61,535 bases of DNA from Oleiphilus sp. (GTDB lineage Bacteria > Pseudomonadota > Gammaproteobacteria > Pseudomonadales > Oleiphilaceae). A program made the position numbers and the translations under genes. Each line of letters starts with the position of its first letter. Position 1 is the stretch's first letter. The DNA is taken from contig PZPK01000028.1 in the NCBI GenBank assembly GCA_006212045.1, forward strand, positions 1-61,535. The letters run 5' to 3'. The notes beneath the pieces were generated by a model. The model was not told the origin of the DNA, made no database searches, and saw nothing but the letters and a program-made list of their open reading frames with translations. Positions 9,252 to 18,677 of this stretch are shown piece after piece.

Positions 9252-9282
9252 CATAGGGCTTCGCTTGCAGGCAAGCCCTATG
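9252..9282. terminator. Inverted repeat between convergent genes, possible terminator
   Basis: Perfect stem CATAGGGCTT (9252-9261) / AAGCCCTATG (9273-9282) with an 11-base loop, lying exactly between the stops of the cold-shock gene (+) and the DUF2237 gene (-). No T-run follows on either strand, so it may be only mRNA 3'-end protection. Confidence 0.45.
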
Positions 9283-9283
9283 A

Positions 9284-9673
9284 TCAGTGTAAATCCAAAG
9301 CAACGGATTTCAGCTCTTCAAGGCTGATAAGTTCCAAACAGCTTTCATGCGTTGACAACAGATTGACCTTGGGCGCCATGCCGTCCTGAAAAGCTTCCAG
9401 CCAACGACCCGCACAAAGGCACCAATAGTCGCCCGCCTTTAAACCTTTAAAGTCAAATTCCGGCCGGGGAGTCGACAGATCATTTCCCTTGAACCTTGAG
9501 TATTCCAGGAACTCTGCCGTCATCATGCAACAAACGGTATGACTGCCAACATCCTCCCGGCAGCTGTTGCAGCATCCATCCCGAAAAAAGCCGGTAACGG
9601 GATCCTGACTGCATAACTGCAACTCTGAACCAAAAACATTTCTTGCGGGGTAGGCCTGTATCTGATCTGCCAT
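9284..9673 (-). CDS. DUF2237 family protein
   Basis: A 129-residue cytoplasmic protein of a widespread but uncharacterised family. Hallmarks are NVFGSELQLCS, TGFFRDGCC, GSHTVCCMMTAEFL, GNDLSTPRPEF and GDYWCLCAGRW. The many conserved cysteines (the CC pairs and CLC) suggest metal binding or redox chemistry, which is unproven. It lies 15 bases downstream of the PilZ/acyltransferase gene in the same direction, so the two may share a transcript. Confidence 0.85.
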   Translation of the reverse strand: MADQIQAYPARNVFGSELQLCSQDPVTGFFRDGCCNSCREDVGSHTVCCMMTAEFLEYSRFKGNDLSTPRPEFDFKGLKAGDYWCLCAGRWLEAFQDGMAPKVNLLSTHESCLELISLEELKSVALDLH

Positions 9674-9688
9674 CGTTGATTCTCGCTG

Positions 9689-11131
9689 TTAACTGATAAA
9701 CCGCTGGAAACGTTTAAACAGATCTGCAATCGTGTACAAGCCCCGATTGAAATGAACCCGCATTTTCTGAAGCGCAGAGTAGTCCAGTATTCGGCGCTGA
9801 TATAAATGGACACTCACATGCCCCCAAACCTGCCACCACAATACCGGACTCATGCCCTTTCCCGTTTTACCGGTATCCTTATTCAGAACCATTACCAGCA
9901 TATCGATGCCGCAATTACGCGGGTGCTCGAATGACAAACCGGTACGCTCGAAACCCATTCGTGCATAGCGTCCCACCCATTCCGGCTCACTGCCCACGAT
10001 GACATAGTCCTTCCCTGCTGACAGGCCTTCCCGGTACATGCTTTCAAACACACCGTGGAGCACATCCGTGTCCTGATAAAATTTTTCTATAAATATCGCG
10101 GTGATTTCCATCAATTCCTGATAAGCCGGAAGTGTATTGAACTCTTGAAGCGACAGATGCTCATCCAGCTCAAATGGGCGCTCACCACGCTCCCCAAAAA
10201 CCAGCAATGCCGTCCCGATAACTCTGGCATTGTGAAAGACGATAAGGATGCGTCCGTAGGCGTCCTGTTTTAAGGCAAAGTTTGCAATGGGCTCATCTTT
10301 CTTGCACATCCCCCGACTGGCATAGGATTTCCGTCGTAACTTCAGAACGGCTTCGTACTCCGCCTGTGTCTCAACAAAACGGTACTGCACAAGTTCCTGA
10401 ATATTCTCCGAGTTGAGCCCTGCCATCCGGATATCCCGCGGGGTCTTTTGCGCAAAGTGGAAGCAATGCTGAGCAAGTTGCTCCTCGGCTTTTCGAGGCA
10501 GGTAATCTGTGCTGATGAAGCAACTGACCTTGTTTTCGGAGGTGAGCCCGATATTGGAGACCTTGCCTTTAATGCTCTGCAACCCTTCTATGGAACCGAG
10601 ACTGTAAGTCACTTCCATACCGTCAAACAGAGTAAAGTCTGAATTGATATTGGTGGCATAAAAGCCATTGCGAGAGAGACTCTCAAGCTCAAAATAGGTG
10701 TTCTGCTTGTAAATGAACGGATGAACAATCTGGCCCTTCAGACTTTGCTCGGGAGTCAGGTGAACCGGCTGAAAATTTTCGTGCCGACAGACTTGTTCGT
10801 GCTCGATGACGGCCGAGATCTTAAGTTCCGAATGCCTGGTTGCCTGACAATCGATGATCACCCCTTTGACCACATATTCGTGGTTGATCATGGGACTGAC
10901 TGAAATACTGATGGCGTCTCCGACAGCAAAAGCTGTCCGGTGACGTGTGTCGAGACTAATAGCAAAGCCAAGACTCGAAAAGTCACTCAGTGAAGCCTCA
11001 AGATTTCCGGACGCTGTCAAGACATGGGTCTTAAAGCCATGCTTTCCCGACAGCGCCTGTCGGGCAATTCTTCGATCTTCCCGGCTAATGAAGCGCGTTT
11101 GAAATTCCATGCTGTTCTGATACTCGTACAT
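9689..11131 (-). CDS. PilZ domain protein fused to a FeeM-like acyltransferase domain
   Basis: A 480-residue two-part protein. The N-terminal part is a PilZ c-di-GMP receptor: RxxxR at R20-R24 and DxSxxG at D50-G55 are both intact. A second PilZ-like segment follows near residues 130-220 (ESLSRNGFYA) without the arginine motif. Residues about 245-420 resemble the GNAT-fold N-acyl amino acid synthase (FeeM) family, with LRRKSYASRG, the ELMEITAIFIEKFY helix and YARMGFERTG. No membrane segment or signal peptide was seen. I infer that c-di-GMP controls transfer of an acyl group; the substrate is unknown. Confidence 0.7.
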   Translation of the reverse strand: MYEYQNSMEFQTRFISREDRRIARQALSGKHGFKTHVLTASGNLEASLSDFSSLGFAISLDTRHRTAFAVGDAISISVSPMINHEYVVKGVIIDCQATRHSELKISAVIEHEQVCRHENFQPVHLTPEQSLKGQIVHPFIYKQNTYFELESLSRNGFYATNINSDFTLFDGMEVTYSLGSIEGLQSIKGKVSNIGLTSENKVSCFISTDYLPRKAEEQLAQHCFHFAQKTPRDIRMAGLNSENIQELVQYRFVETQAEYEAVLKLRRKSYASRGMCKKDEPIANFALKQDAYGRILIVFHNARVIGTALLVFGERGERPFELDEHLSLQEFNTLPAYQELMEITAIFIEKFYQDTDVLHGVFESMYREGLSAGKDYVIVGSEPEWVGRYARMGFERTGLSFEHPRNCGIDMLVMVLNKDTGKTGKGMSPVLWWQVWGHVSVHLYQRRILDYSALQKMRVHFNRGLYTIADLFKRFQRFIS

Positions 11132-11282
11132 CGGCGACTACAGCTCTTACCTTTTTCTAATTGTTGTCACTCGCTGCGTGGCCACAGCCCATATGCAATT
11201 ATTTCAGAAGCATCGACAAGAACCAAGCGGCCATTTTTCTTAACGTGACCTTATGCCTGCAGATTGGCAAAATCCATAAGGG

Positions 11283-12950
11283 CTAGAACAGCAACTCTCT
11301 TATATCTGCCAGCACGCTAGCCAGATGCGAGGTAAATTTTGCGCCATCAACGCCATTTACAGCACGATGGTCATAACTCAGCGACAAAGGCAGCATAAGC
11401 CTGGGTTCAAATTCGCTGCCATTATATTTTGGTTGGTACTCCGCCCTGGAAACACCGAGTATCGCAACCTCTGGCGCATTCACAATCGGCGTAAACGCTG
11501 TACCTCCGATACTACCCAAACTGGAAATAGTAAAGCAGCCTCCCTGCATATCGGCGGGCTTCAACTTTCGGTCTCTGGCCTTTGCCGCCAGTACCTGACA
11601 CTCTTCAGCCAACTGCCATACGGTTTTCTTGTCTACGTCACGAAGCACCGGCACAACAAGGCCGGCAGGTGTGTCTACCGCAATCCCGATATGAATATAC
11701 TTTTTCTGGATAAGGGTTTGCGCTGCCATATCCAGAGAGACATTGAATTGCGGATACTTCTCCAGCGCATGGGCGCAGGCTTTTAAAATAAACGGCAAAG
11801 GCGTCAGCTTAACACCCAGCTTTTCCGCTTCCGCTTTTTTGGATTTCCGGAATGATTCCAGATCCGTAATATCTGCTTCATCAAACTGTGTGACGTGTGG
11901 AACCGTGGACCAGCTGCGCTGCATGTTCAATGCCGTCATTTTCTGCAGCTTGTCCATCGCCTCGACATTGGTATCGCCAAACACAGAAAAATCAGGCAAG
12001 GGCACCTGCTGCAATGCAGCAACACTATTGCCTGCGCTGAGGCCGTCTCCGGACAAGCGGTTTTTGACATACGCTTTGACGTCATCCTTGAGTACGCGAC
12101 CTTTACGACCAGACCCTTCAACCAGACTTAAGTCCAGACCCAGCTCCCGTGCCAGCTTTCGGACCGCAGGTCCGGCATGCGCGTGTCCGGAGTGTGCAGA
12201 ACGATCGATGGCATCGGCTTCACTTCGCTTCGCTGCTCGAATCGGGTCATCGTCCCCGGAAAGCGGCGTGCTCGCCGTTTCTGATATTGTTGCTTCGCGA
12301 TCTTTATCTTTGTCTTTTGGAGACGAAGAATCCTCAGCAGAACTTCCTCGCGCTGTCATTATGGCGATCAGGTCGCCCTCCGCGACCTGGTCACCTACTT
12401 TCACTTTAATCTGCTTGATTTTTCCGGCATTGGGAGAGGGAATCTCCATTGTCGCCTTGTCTGACTCCAGCACCAGAACCGTTTGTTCCGTCTCTATCTC
12501 ATCGCCTTCCGAAACAGATATTTCGATGACCTCAACCTGCTCGGCACCCCCAATATCAGGCACAAAAACGTCTACCTCTTTATCCCCTTCTTCAGCAGCG
12601 GTGCTGGTTTCTTGTGCTTCTGTTTCTGACGTTTCATCCTCAGCACGGTTTTCTGTTTTGGCTTTTGTTTCTGTCTCACTACTTGCATTGGAGCCGCCAC
12701 CCTTTGTCCCGGCTTCACTCTCCAGTAACAGCAGCTTATCTCCTTGAGACACTTTATCCCCAACAGAAATCAAAATCTCGGAGACCGTTCCACCCTCACT
12801 TGAAGGGATTTCCATCGTGGCCTTGTCGCTTTCGAGCACAGCGACAGGCTCTTCTTTTTCAATGGTCTGGCCAACCTCAACACAGATTTCGATGACCTCA
12901 ACCGCCTCATCGACTCCCAGATCCGGTACCGTTACTTCGATATTCGCCAT
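11283..12950 (-). CDS. aceF: Pyruvate dehydrogenase E2, dihydrolipoamide acetyltransferase
   Basis: A 555-residue core subunit of the pyruvate dehydrogenase complex; it moves the acetyl group from E1 to CoA. It has two N-terminal lipoyl domains, each with ESDKATMEIP (lipoyl lysines K43 and K165), joined by a flexible Glu/Thr/Ala-rich linker. A peripheral-subunit-binding domain (AVRKLARELG ... GRVLKDDV) and the catalytic acetyltransferase domain ending in DHRAVNG follow. It starts 28 bases after aceE, clearly one operon. No E3 (lpd) gene follows. Confidence 0.96.
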   Translation of the reverse strand: MANIEVTVPDLGVDEAVEVIEICVEVGQTIEKEEPVAVLESDKATMEIPSSEGGTVSEILISVGDKVSQGDKLLLLESEAGTKGGGSNASSETETKAKTENRAEDETSETEAQETSTAAEEGDKEVDVFVPDIGGAEQVEVIEISVSEGDEIETEQTVLVLESDKATMEIPSPNAGKIKQIKVKVGDQVAEGDLIAIMTARGSSAEDSSSPKDKDKDREATISETASTPLSGDDDPIRAAKRSEADAIDRSAHSGHAHAGPAVRKLARELGLDLSLVEGSGRKGRVLKDDVKAYVKNRLSGDGLSAGNSVAALQQVPLPDFSVFGDTNVEAMDKLQKMTALNMQRSWSTVPHVTQFDEADITDLESFRKSKKAEAEKLGVKLTPLPFILKACAHALEKYPQFNVSLDMAAQTLIQKKYIHIGIAVDTPAGLVVPVLRDVDKKTVWQLAEECQVLAAKARDRKLKPADMQGGCFTISSLGSIGGTAFTPIVNAPEVAILGVSRAEYQPKYNGSEFEPRLMLPLSLSYDHRAVNGVDGAKFTSHLASVLADIRELLF

Positions 12951-12978
12951 ATTTGCTCCCTTTTAACTTGCCCAGCTA

Positions 12979-15639
12979 TCATCGTTGCATCGGAATAAGA
13001 CTGTTTCGGTCTATATTGAATTTTCTCAGCGCATCCAGAACCGCCTTGGATTCCAGCGCCCCATCCTTATGCAGCGCACTTAAGGCCGCAACGACGATGT
13101 AATATCGATCGACTTCGAAAAACTGCCTGAGTTTCTGTCTGGTATCACTACGGCCAAAACCGTCCGTGCCCAGCACGGTGTAGTGGCGGTCGATAAAGGG
13201 CCGAATCTGCTCGGCATACATCCGGATATAATCTGTTGAAGCGATCACCGGCCCTTGATGGTCAGCCAGGGACTTTTCAACAAATGAGAGCCTTTGTTTT
13301 TTATCCGGATTCAGCATATTCCAACGAGACACTCGCTGGCCTTCACGGGCCAGTTCGTTAAAACTCGTGACACTCCATATATCGGCCTCAATTGCATAAT
13401 CGTCGCGCAGTATTTCTGCGGCCGCACGAACCTCATTCAGGATCGCACCACTACCGAGCAACTGGACCCGTTTTTTCTTGCCTCGGCCCTTTGCCTTGGT
13501 ACTATCAAAGAGATACATTCCAGCCAGAATACCCTCTTCACTTCCTTTCACGAGGTCTGGCTGAACATAGTTTTCGTTCATTACCGTAATGTAGTAATAG
13601 ACACTCTCGTTTTCCTGATACATTCGCCGCAGTCCATCCTGAACAATAACGGCCAACTCACAGGCGTATGCGGGGTCATACGAAATGCAGTTAGGTACGG
13701 TGCTGGCGAGTACATGGCTGTGTCCATCCTGGTGCTGCAGCCCCTCGCCATTCAATGTTGTACGCCCCGCGGTTCCGCCAATCAGAAATCCGTGAGAACG
13801 CATGTCACCCGCGGCCCACGCCAAATCACCGACACGCTGAAAGCCAAACATCGAATAGAAAATATAAAACGGAATCAACGGATAATCGTGGGTACTGTAA
13901 GAAGTCGCGCACGCCATCCAGGCGGCCATGGCTCCTGCCTCATTAATGCCTTCTTCCAGAATCTGTCCGGCCTCATCCTCGCGGTAGTACATCACCTGAT
14001 CACGGTCATTAGGCACATACTTCTGCCCTTCCGATGTGTAGATGCCCAACTGTCTGAACATCCCTTCCATTCCAAATGTCCTTGCCTCATCGGGCACAAT
14101 CGGTACCACGCGCTTGCCGATACGCTTGTCCTTGGTCAGCGTCGAAAGCATTCTGACAAAGGCCATGGTTGTCGATATTTCGCGGTCTCCGGACCCTTTG
14201 AGCTGGCTCTCAAAAACATCAAGCTCAGGAACCTGCAAGGGAGGACTGCCCTTGCGTCTTTTGGGATAGGACCCTCCCAAAGATTCCCGTTTGGCTTTGA
14301 GGTAAAGAAGTTCCGGACTGTCCTCTGGCGGTCGATAGTAGGGGACTTCGTCAATCTGATCATCCGAGACGGGAACGCCAAAGCGGTCCCTGAACGCCTT
14401 GAGCGTATCGGTATCCAGCTTTTTCAGGGAGTGCGTTGTATTGGTGGCCTCACCGGCCTTTCCAAATCCATATCCTTTAATGGTATGCGCCAAAATGACC
14501 GTCGGCTGGCCTTTGTGATGCACCGCTTTGTGGTAGGCTGCATATACCTTGTAAGGATCATGGCCGCCTCTGTTCAGCTGTTCGATATCCTGATCACTGA
14601 GATGCTCTGCCAGTTTCGACAACTCCGGATAGCGCCCAAAGAAGTGTTTCCGGGTATAGGCGGCACCATTCGCTTTGAAGTTCTGCATTTCGCCATCGAC
14701 CAACTCGTCCATGGCCCGCTGCATGGCACCTTTTTCATCACGGTCAAAGAGAGGGTCCCACATGCGCCCCCAAACCACCTTGATAACATTCCAGCCCGCG
14801 CCACGGAATACGCCTTCCAGCTCCTGAATGATTTTGCCATTGCCTCGTACCGGACCATCCAGACGCTGTAAATTGCAATTAACAACAAAAATAAGATTAT
14901 CCAGTTTTTCACGGCCCGCCAGCGCGATGGAGCCCAGCGTTTCCGGTTCATCGGTTTCACCGTCGCCGACAAAACACCAGACCTTACGTTCACCCTGATC
15001 AATCAACTCCCGACTATGCAGATACTTCATGACGTGCGCCTGGTAGATCGCCTGCAAAGGGCCCAGCCCCATGGAGACGGTCGGAAATTGCCAATATTCG
15101 GGCATTAACCAGGGGTGGGGGTATGAAGACAGACCATTGCCATCAACTTCGTTCCGATAGGCATCCATCTGCGCTTCATCCAGACGTCCCTCCAGAAACG
15201 AGCGCGCATAGATCCCCGGTGAAGAATGCCCCTGAATGTAAACGAGATCGGCATCCCGGTTTTCATCCCCGGCATGAAAGAAATAATTGAAACCCACATC
15301 ATAAAGCGTGGCACTTGATGAAAAGGAAGAGATATGTCCTCCGAGCTCGCCGGGGCGCTTGTTTGCGCGAAGCACCATCGCCATCGCATTCCATCGGATC
15401 AGAGAGCGAATCCGGCGCTCCATAAACAGGTCACCGGGCATTCTCGCTTCCTGGTCTCGGGCGATCGTGTTGCGGTAAGAGGTGGTGACACCGTACGGCA
15501 CCTCGACGCCATTTCGATTCGCTTTCTCGGCAAGTTGCCTGAGAATGAAACGCGCCCGTTCCGGTCCTTCTTTTTCAATCAGTGAGTCAAGTGCTTCCAG
15601 CCATTCCGAGGTCTCGAGTGCGTCGATGTCTTCCTGCAT
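12979..15639 (-). CDS. aceE: Pyruvate dehydrogenase E1 component, homodimeric type
   Basis: An 886-residue thiamine-diphosphate enzyme that decarboxylates pyruvate and acetylates the lipoyl groups of AceF. Length and order are as in E. coli. The thiamine-binding signature GDGETDEPE followed by NCNLQRLDG is intact. First gene of the aceEF operon. The 265-bp region between it and the divergent acidic-protein gene must hold its promoter, but no clean hexamers or PdhR-like palindrome stood out. Confidence 0.97.
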   Translation of the reverse strand: MQEDIDALETSEWLEALDSLIEKEGPERARFILRQLAEKANRNGVEVPYGVTTSYRNTIARDQEARMPGDLFMERRIRSLIRWNAMAMVLRANKRPGELGGHISSFSSSATLYDVGFNYFFHAGDENRDADLVYIQGHSSPGIYARSFLEGRLDEAQMDAYRNEVDGNGLSSYPHPWLMPEYWQFPTVSMGLGPLQAIYQAHVMKYLHSRELIDQGERKVWCFVGDGETDEPETLGSIALAGREKLDNLIFVVNCNLQRLDGPVRGNGKIIQELEGVFRGAGWNVIKVVWGRMWDPLFDRDEKGAMQRAMDELVDGEMQNFKANGAAYTRKHFFGRYPELSKLAEHLSDQDIEQLNRGGHDPYKVYAAYHKAVHHKGQPTVILAHTIKGYGFGKAGEATNTTHSLKKLDTDTLKAFRDRFGVPVSDDQIDEVPYYRPPEDSPELLYLKAKRESLGGSYPKRRKGSPPLQVPELDVFESQLKGSGDREISTTMAFVRMLSTLTKDKRIGKRVVPIVPDEARTFGMEGMFRQLGIYTSEGQKYVPNDRDQVMYYREDEAGQILEEGINEAGAMAAWMACATSYSTHDYPLIPFYIFYSMFGFQRVGDLAWAAGDMRSHGFLIGGTAGRTTLNGEGLQHQDGHSHVLASTVPNCISYDPAYACELAVIVQDGLRRMYQENESVYYYITVMNENYVQPDLVKGSEEGILAGMYLFDSTKAKGRGKKKRVQLLGSGAILNEVRAAAEILRDDYAIEADIWSVTSFNELAREGQRVSRWNMLNPDKKQRLSFVEKSLADHQGPVIASTDYIRMYAEQIRPFIDRHYTVLGTDGFGRSDTRQKLRQFFEVDRYYIVVAALSALHKDGALESKAVLDALRKFNIDRNSLIPMQR

Positions 15640-15864
15640 TCTACTCTCCTCTGAGTAGTGATTTGGTTTACATATAAGCGGCCCCCGCTAAACAGTGTAG
15701 ACCTTAAACGTTTATATGGTTAGAAATCCAAGTTTTGGAACAGTAACTCCCAATAAAACATGTATATTATTTACATATTTCCTGTACATTGATTGGACGT
15801 TTCGTGTACAATTTCAAGATGTTTACATTTAAGATTTATTAACGGGATTACCCATCTGCTTCTA

Positions 15865-15893
15865 ACCTTGGGGAGCAATACGGTTCCCAAGGT
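15865..15893 (+). promoter_or_regulatory. Hairpin burying the ribosome binding site
   Basis: ACCTTGGG (15865-15872) pairs perfectly with CCCAAGGT (15886-15893), loop of 13, plus one possible G-U pair inside. The right arm contains the AAGG of the Shine-Dalgarno sequence of the following gene (15889-15895, start at 15905). Folded, the RNA would block translation. This could be a thermosensor or a target for a regulatory RNA or protein. Confidence 0.5.
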
Positions 15894-15904
15894 GAGTGCA
15901 TCCA

Positions 15905-16483
15905 ATGTGCCGTTTACTAAAACAAAAATATATCGCTGTCTTTACATCCGTTTTTCTGGTGCCGCTGGCGCTTGCTGTGCAACCACTTTCCGAAGATGAC
16001 ATGGACGGCATCTCTGCTGAGACAGGCCAAAATATTCTGGACATTTTTGGCCCGGCTGCGGCAGGGCTTGAAGAAGACGATGACTCTGCCTCTTCGGAAA
16101 CGGAAGAAACCAAGGAGACCAAGGCCATTGCAGCCCGCATCCTTGAAGATGCTGAAGATCAAAACAGTCAGCAAGACAGTGCCACTCAGCCACAGCTGTC
16201 CTTCGAAGAAATCGAGAATGCCCTTGAAGCTGGCATTTCAGTGACCGGAAGCGCCCAGGTTTTCGATACCTCCAGTGAAATTCAATATCGGGAACAGGAC
16301 TTTCACCATGAAGCAAGATTTCTCGCTGACGGCACGGTGATCCATGAACGGGATCTCTACATCGATGTATTGAAACTGGAAAACTTGCGGGGTGATGATT
16401 CGGGTGGCGGCGACTCCCTGGGCAGCATCTACCTGCACGACTGGAAGTCTCAGGGCAGTACCCGGATGACCGTGGACGACTAG
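15905..16483 (+). CDS. Acidic secreted protein of unknown function
   Basis: About 192 residues and not assigned to a characterised family. A signal peptide (KQKYIAVFTSVFLVPLALA) is followed by QPLSEDDMDGISAETGQ. That segment resembles the 'L.DD.L..V.GQ' start of several secreted pilus-, filament- or surface-associated proteins in this group. A strongly acidic Asp/Glu/Ser stretch (about residues 50-100) and a mixed C-terminal half follow; there are no cysteines in the mature part. I chose the ATG at 15905, eight bases after AAGGTGAG, over the GTG at 15896. Single gene with its own terminator. Confidence 0.7.
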   Translation: MCRLLKQKYIAVFTSVFLVPLALAVQPLSEDDMDGISAETGQNILDIFGPAAAGLEEDDDSASSETEETKETKAIAARILEDAEDQNSQQDSATQPQLSFEEIENALEAGISVTGSAQVFDTSSEIQYREQDFHHEARFLADGTVIHERDLYIDVLKLENLRGDDSGGGDSLGSIYLHDWKSQGSTRMTVDD

Positions 16484-16486
16484 AGC

Positions 16487-16517
16487 AAAAAAAAGCAGAC
16501 CTGCGGTCTGCTTTTTT
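16487..16517. terminator. Bidirectional rho-independent terminator
   Basis: A-run, stem GCAGACC (16495-16501), loop TGC, GGTCTGC (16505-16511), T-run to 16517. It serves the acidic-protein gene and the convergent crp gene. Confidence 0.93.
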
Positions 16518-16536
16518 GATTCTGCACTGTCAAGAT

Positions 16537-17178
16537 TTAACGGGTTCCAAACACCACCATTGTTTTCCCTTTGACTTGCACCAACCCCTGCTCTTCGAGC
16601 GTCTTCAATACGCGTCCGACCATCTCTCTTGAGCAGCCAACGATTCGGCCAATTTCCTGACGTGTGATTTTGATTTGCATGCCGTCCGGATGGGTCATCG
16701 CATCGGGCTCCTTACACAGATCCAGCAAGGTACGCGCAACACGTCCCGTCACATCCAGAAAAGCCAGATCTCCGACCTTTCGCGTCGTCTGACGCAGACG
16801 AGAAGCCATTTGTTCACCAATAAAATAAAGAATACGAGGATCCTGCTGGGAAATCTCCCGAAACTTGGTATAGCTTATTTCCGCCACCTCACACTCGGTC
16901 TTGGCTTTGACCCAGGCACTTCTTGAATCCATGTTGTCAAACAGCCCCATCTCGCCGAAAAAATCTCCGGTATTCAGATAGGCCATGATCATTTCCCGAC
17001 CATCATCATCTTCGATAATAACCGTCACCGATCCCTTGATGATGTAAAACAGTGAGTCACTCTTGTCGCCAGCATAAATAATCGTACTTTTGCTTGGATA
17101 CTTTCTTCGGTGACACTGTGACAGAAAGAAATCCAGATGCTTTGTCTTGCTTTCTACCGGCTTTAGTATTGTGGACAT
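16537..17178 (-). CDS. vfr: cAMP receptor protein (Crp/Vfr)
   Basis: A 213-residue global transcription regulator. The cyclic nucleotide-binding domain (about 20-130) shows GEMGLFDN and [16 protein letters not shown], the residues that hold cAMP in Crp. The C-terminal helix-turn-helix is [20 protein letters not shown]. Size and divergent neighbour osmC match the vfr locus of Pseudomonas. Its 5' leader carries an inverted repeat, TCAGGCG (17207-17213) / CGCCTGA (17232-17238), about 30 bases from the start. Confidence 0.95.
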   Translation of the reverse strand: MSTILKPVESKTKHLDFFLSQCHRRKYPSKSTIIYAGDKSDSLFYIIKGSVTVIIEDDDGREMIMAYLNTGDFFGEMGLFDNMDSRSAWVKAKTECEVAEISYTKFREISQQDPRILYFIGEQMASRLRQTTRKVGDLAFLDVTGRVARTLLDLCKEPDAMTHPDGMQIKITRQEIGRIVGCSREMVGRVLKTLEEQGLVQVKGKTMVVFGTR

Positions 17179-17434
17179 TTTGGTTACCTTTTTATGCGAC
17201 TAGCGTTCAGGCGGGAAATTCCAGTTCGGAGCGCCTGAGCCCTCGTTTATTGCTCCATATCGATTTGCCTGGCACTGCTTTCCGTTCTAAAACTTATTTT
17301 AAAAACAGAGCAGTATCCTGCAAACCATTGATCTATAAAAAGTATAGACCAAGAAAACAAATACACATTTATTATTGGAGCGCATATTGTGTTAATCTGC
17401 GCCGCAATTTTGTAACAGTTGGTCAGTACGCATT

Positions 17435-17854
17435 ATGAATGTCGAGATTAGTTGGGAAGGCGATGCCAAATTTACCGGAACCTCTGGCTCCGGCCATACC
17501 ATCGTCATGGATGGGCCGCCTGATCATGGTGGGAAAAACCAAGGGCCCCGCCCCATGGAGATGCTGTTGATGGGACTGGGTGGCTGCACCTCGTTCGATG
17601 TCATGAGCATTCTCAAAAAGTCCAGACAGGATGTATTGGAGTGCCGTGCAGAAATCAAAGCCGAGCGCGCAGATGAAATTCCCAGCGTCTTCACCAGCAT
17701 TCATATTCATTTTCTAGTCAGAGGAAACAATCTCAAGGATTCCCTTGTCGACAGAGCGGTCAAACTGTCCGCAGAAAAATACTGCTCCGCGTCTATAATG
17801 CTTGAGAAAGGCGGCGTCGACATCAGCCACAGCTATGAATTAATTGGAGCTTAG
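17435..17854 (+). CDS. OsmC family protein
   Basis: A 139-residue OsmC/Ohr-fold protein, probably a thiol peroxidase or related reductase. The typical GKNQGPRPMEMLLMGLGGCTSFD segment (quoted here only as the conserved block around residue 40) carries the first redox cysteine. The second lies in the KYCSAS segment near residue 115. It belongs to the YhfA-like branch by its position between crp and speD. The start is divergent from crp with 256 bp between. Confidence 0.88.
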   Translation: MNVEISWEGDAKFTGTSGSGHTIVMDGPPDHGGKNQGPRPMEMLLMGLGGCTSFDVMSILKKSRQDVLECRAEIKAERADEIPSVFTSIHIHFLVRGNNLKDSLVDRAVKLSAEKYCSASIMLEKGGVDISHSYELIGA

Positions 17855-17857
17855 GTC

Positions 17858-18664
17858 ATGGCCAATAAGAAACTTAAACTGCATGGTTTCAACAACCTGA
17901 CCAAATCCTTGAGCTTTAACATCTACGACATATGCTTCGCGGAGACAGACAAGGAACGTCGTGACTACATTGCCTACATCGACGAAATGTACAATGCCGA
18001 GAGACTCACACAAATACTCACCGATGTCGTTTCGATCATTGAAGCCAACATTCTGAATATTGCCAGACAAGACTATGACCCGCATGGCGCCAGCGTCACC
18101 ATGCTGATTGCAGAGCATGAGATGGCCCCCGCGGAAAAACATACGACAGAAGCCCCGGGCCCGCTGCCAGACAGTATTGTCGGCCACCTCGATAAAAGCC
18201 ATGTGACCGTGCATACCTACCCGGAAAGCCATCCGGTGAATGGAATCAGCACCTTTCGAGCAGACATCGACGTCTCAACCTGCGGGCTGATTTCCCCACT
18301 AAAAGCATTGAATTACCTGATCCACAGCTTTGATTCCGACATCGTTATGCTGGATTATCGCGTTAGAGGCTTTACACGGGATATCGATGGTATCAAGCAC
18401 TATATTGATCACGAAATCAGCTCTATCCAGAACTATCTGAGCGAAGATACCCGTGATGCCTACGAAATGATTGACGTCAATGTGTATCAGGAAAACACCT
18501 TTCACACCAAGATGCTGCTGAAGAACTTTGACGTAAAAAGCTATCTCTTTGGAGAGAGTGCCGAGCGCCTGTCTGAACAGCGGCTGCAGGAAATCAGCAA
18601 TGATCTGCGTCAGGAAATGCAGGAAATTTTCTATTCACGAAATTTTCCTGTCAAAGGTAGCTGA
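17858..18664 (+). CDS. speD: S-adenosylmethionine decarboxylase proenzyme
   Basis: A 268-residue proenzyme for spermidine synthesis; it makes decarboxylated AdoMet for aminopropyl transfer. The chain cuts itself before Ser114 in [12 protein letters not shown], turning that serine into the pyruvoyl cofactor. Length and sequence match the E. coli class rather than the short Bacillus class. It starts three bases after the osmC stop, so the two are translated together. No speE is adjacent. Confidence 0.96.
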   Translation: MANKKLKLHGFNNLTKSLSFNIYDICFAETDKERRDYIAYIDEMYNAERLTQILTDVVSIIEANILNIARQDYDPHGASVTMLIAEHEMAPAEKHTTEAPGPLPDSIVGHLDKSHVTVHTYPESHPVNGISTFRADIDVSTCGLISPLKALNYLIHSFDSDIVMLDYRVRGFTRDIDGIKHYIDHEISSIQNYLSEDTRDAYEMIDVNVYQENTFHTKMLLKNFDVKSYLFGESAERLSEQRLQEISNDLRQEMQEIFYSRNFPVKGS

Positions 18665-18677
18665 AGGGGTTTAGACC

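Noticed and set aside
11743-12747. 334-residue Ser-rich plus-strand frame inside aceF
   Set aside because: Mirror of the Glu/Thr/Ala-rich lipoyl linkers of aceF; low complexity.
13294-14871. 525-residue plus-strand open frame inside aceE
   Set aside because: Fully antisense to a highly conserved gene; composition reflects the codon pattern of aceE.
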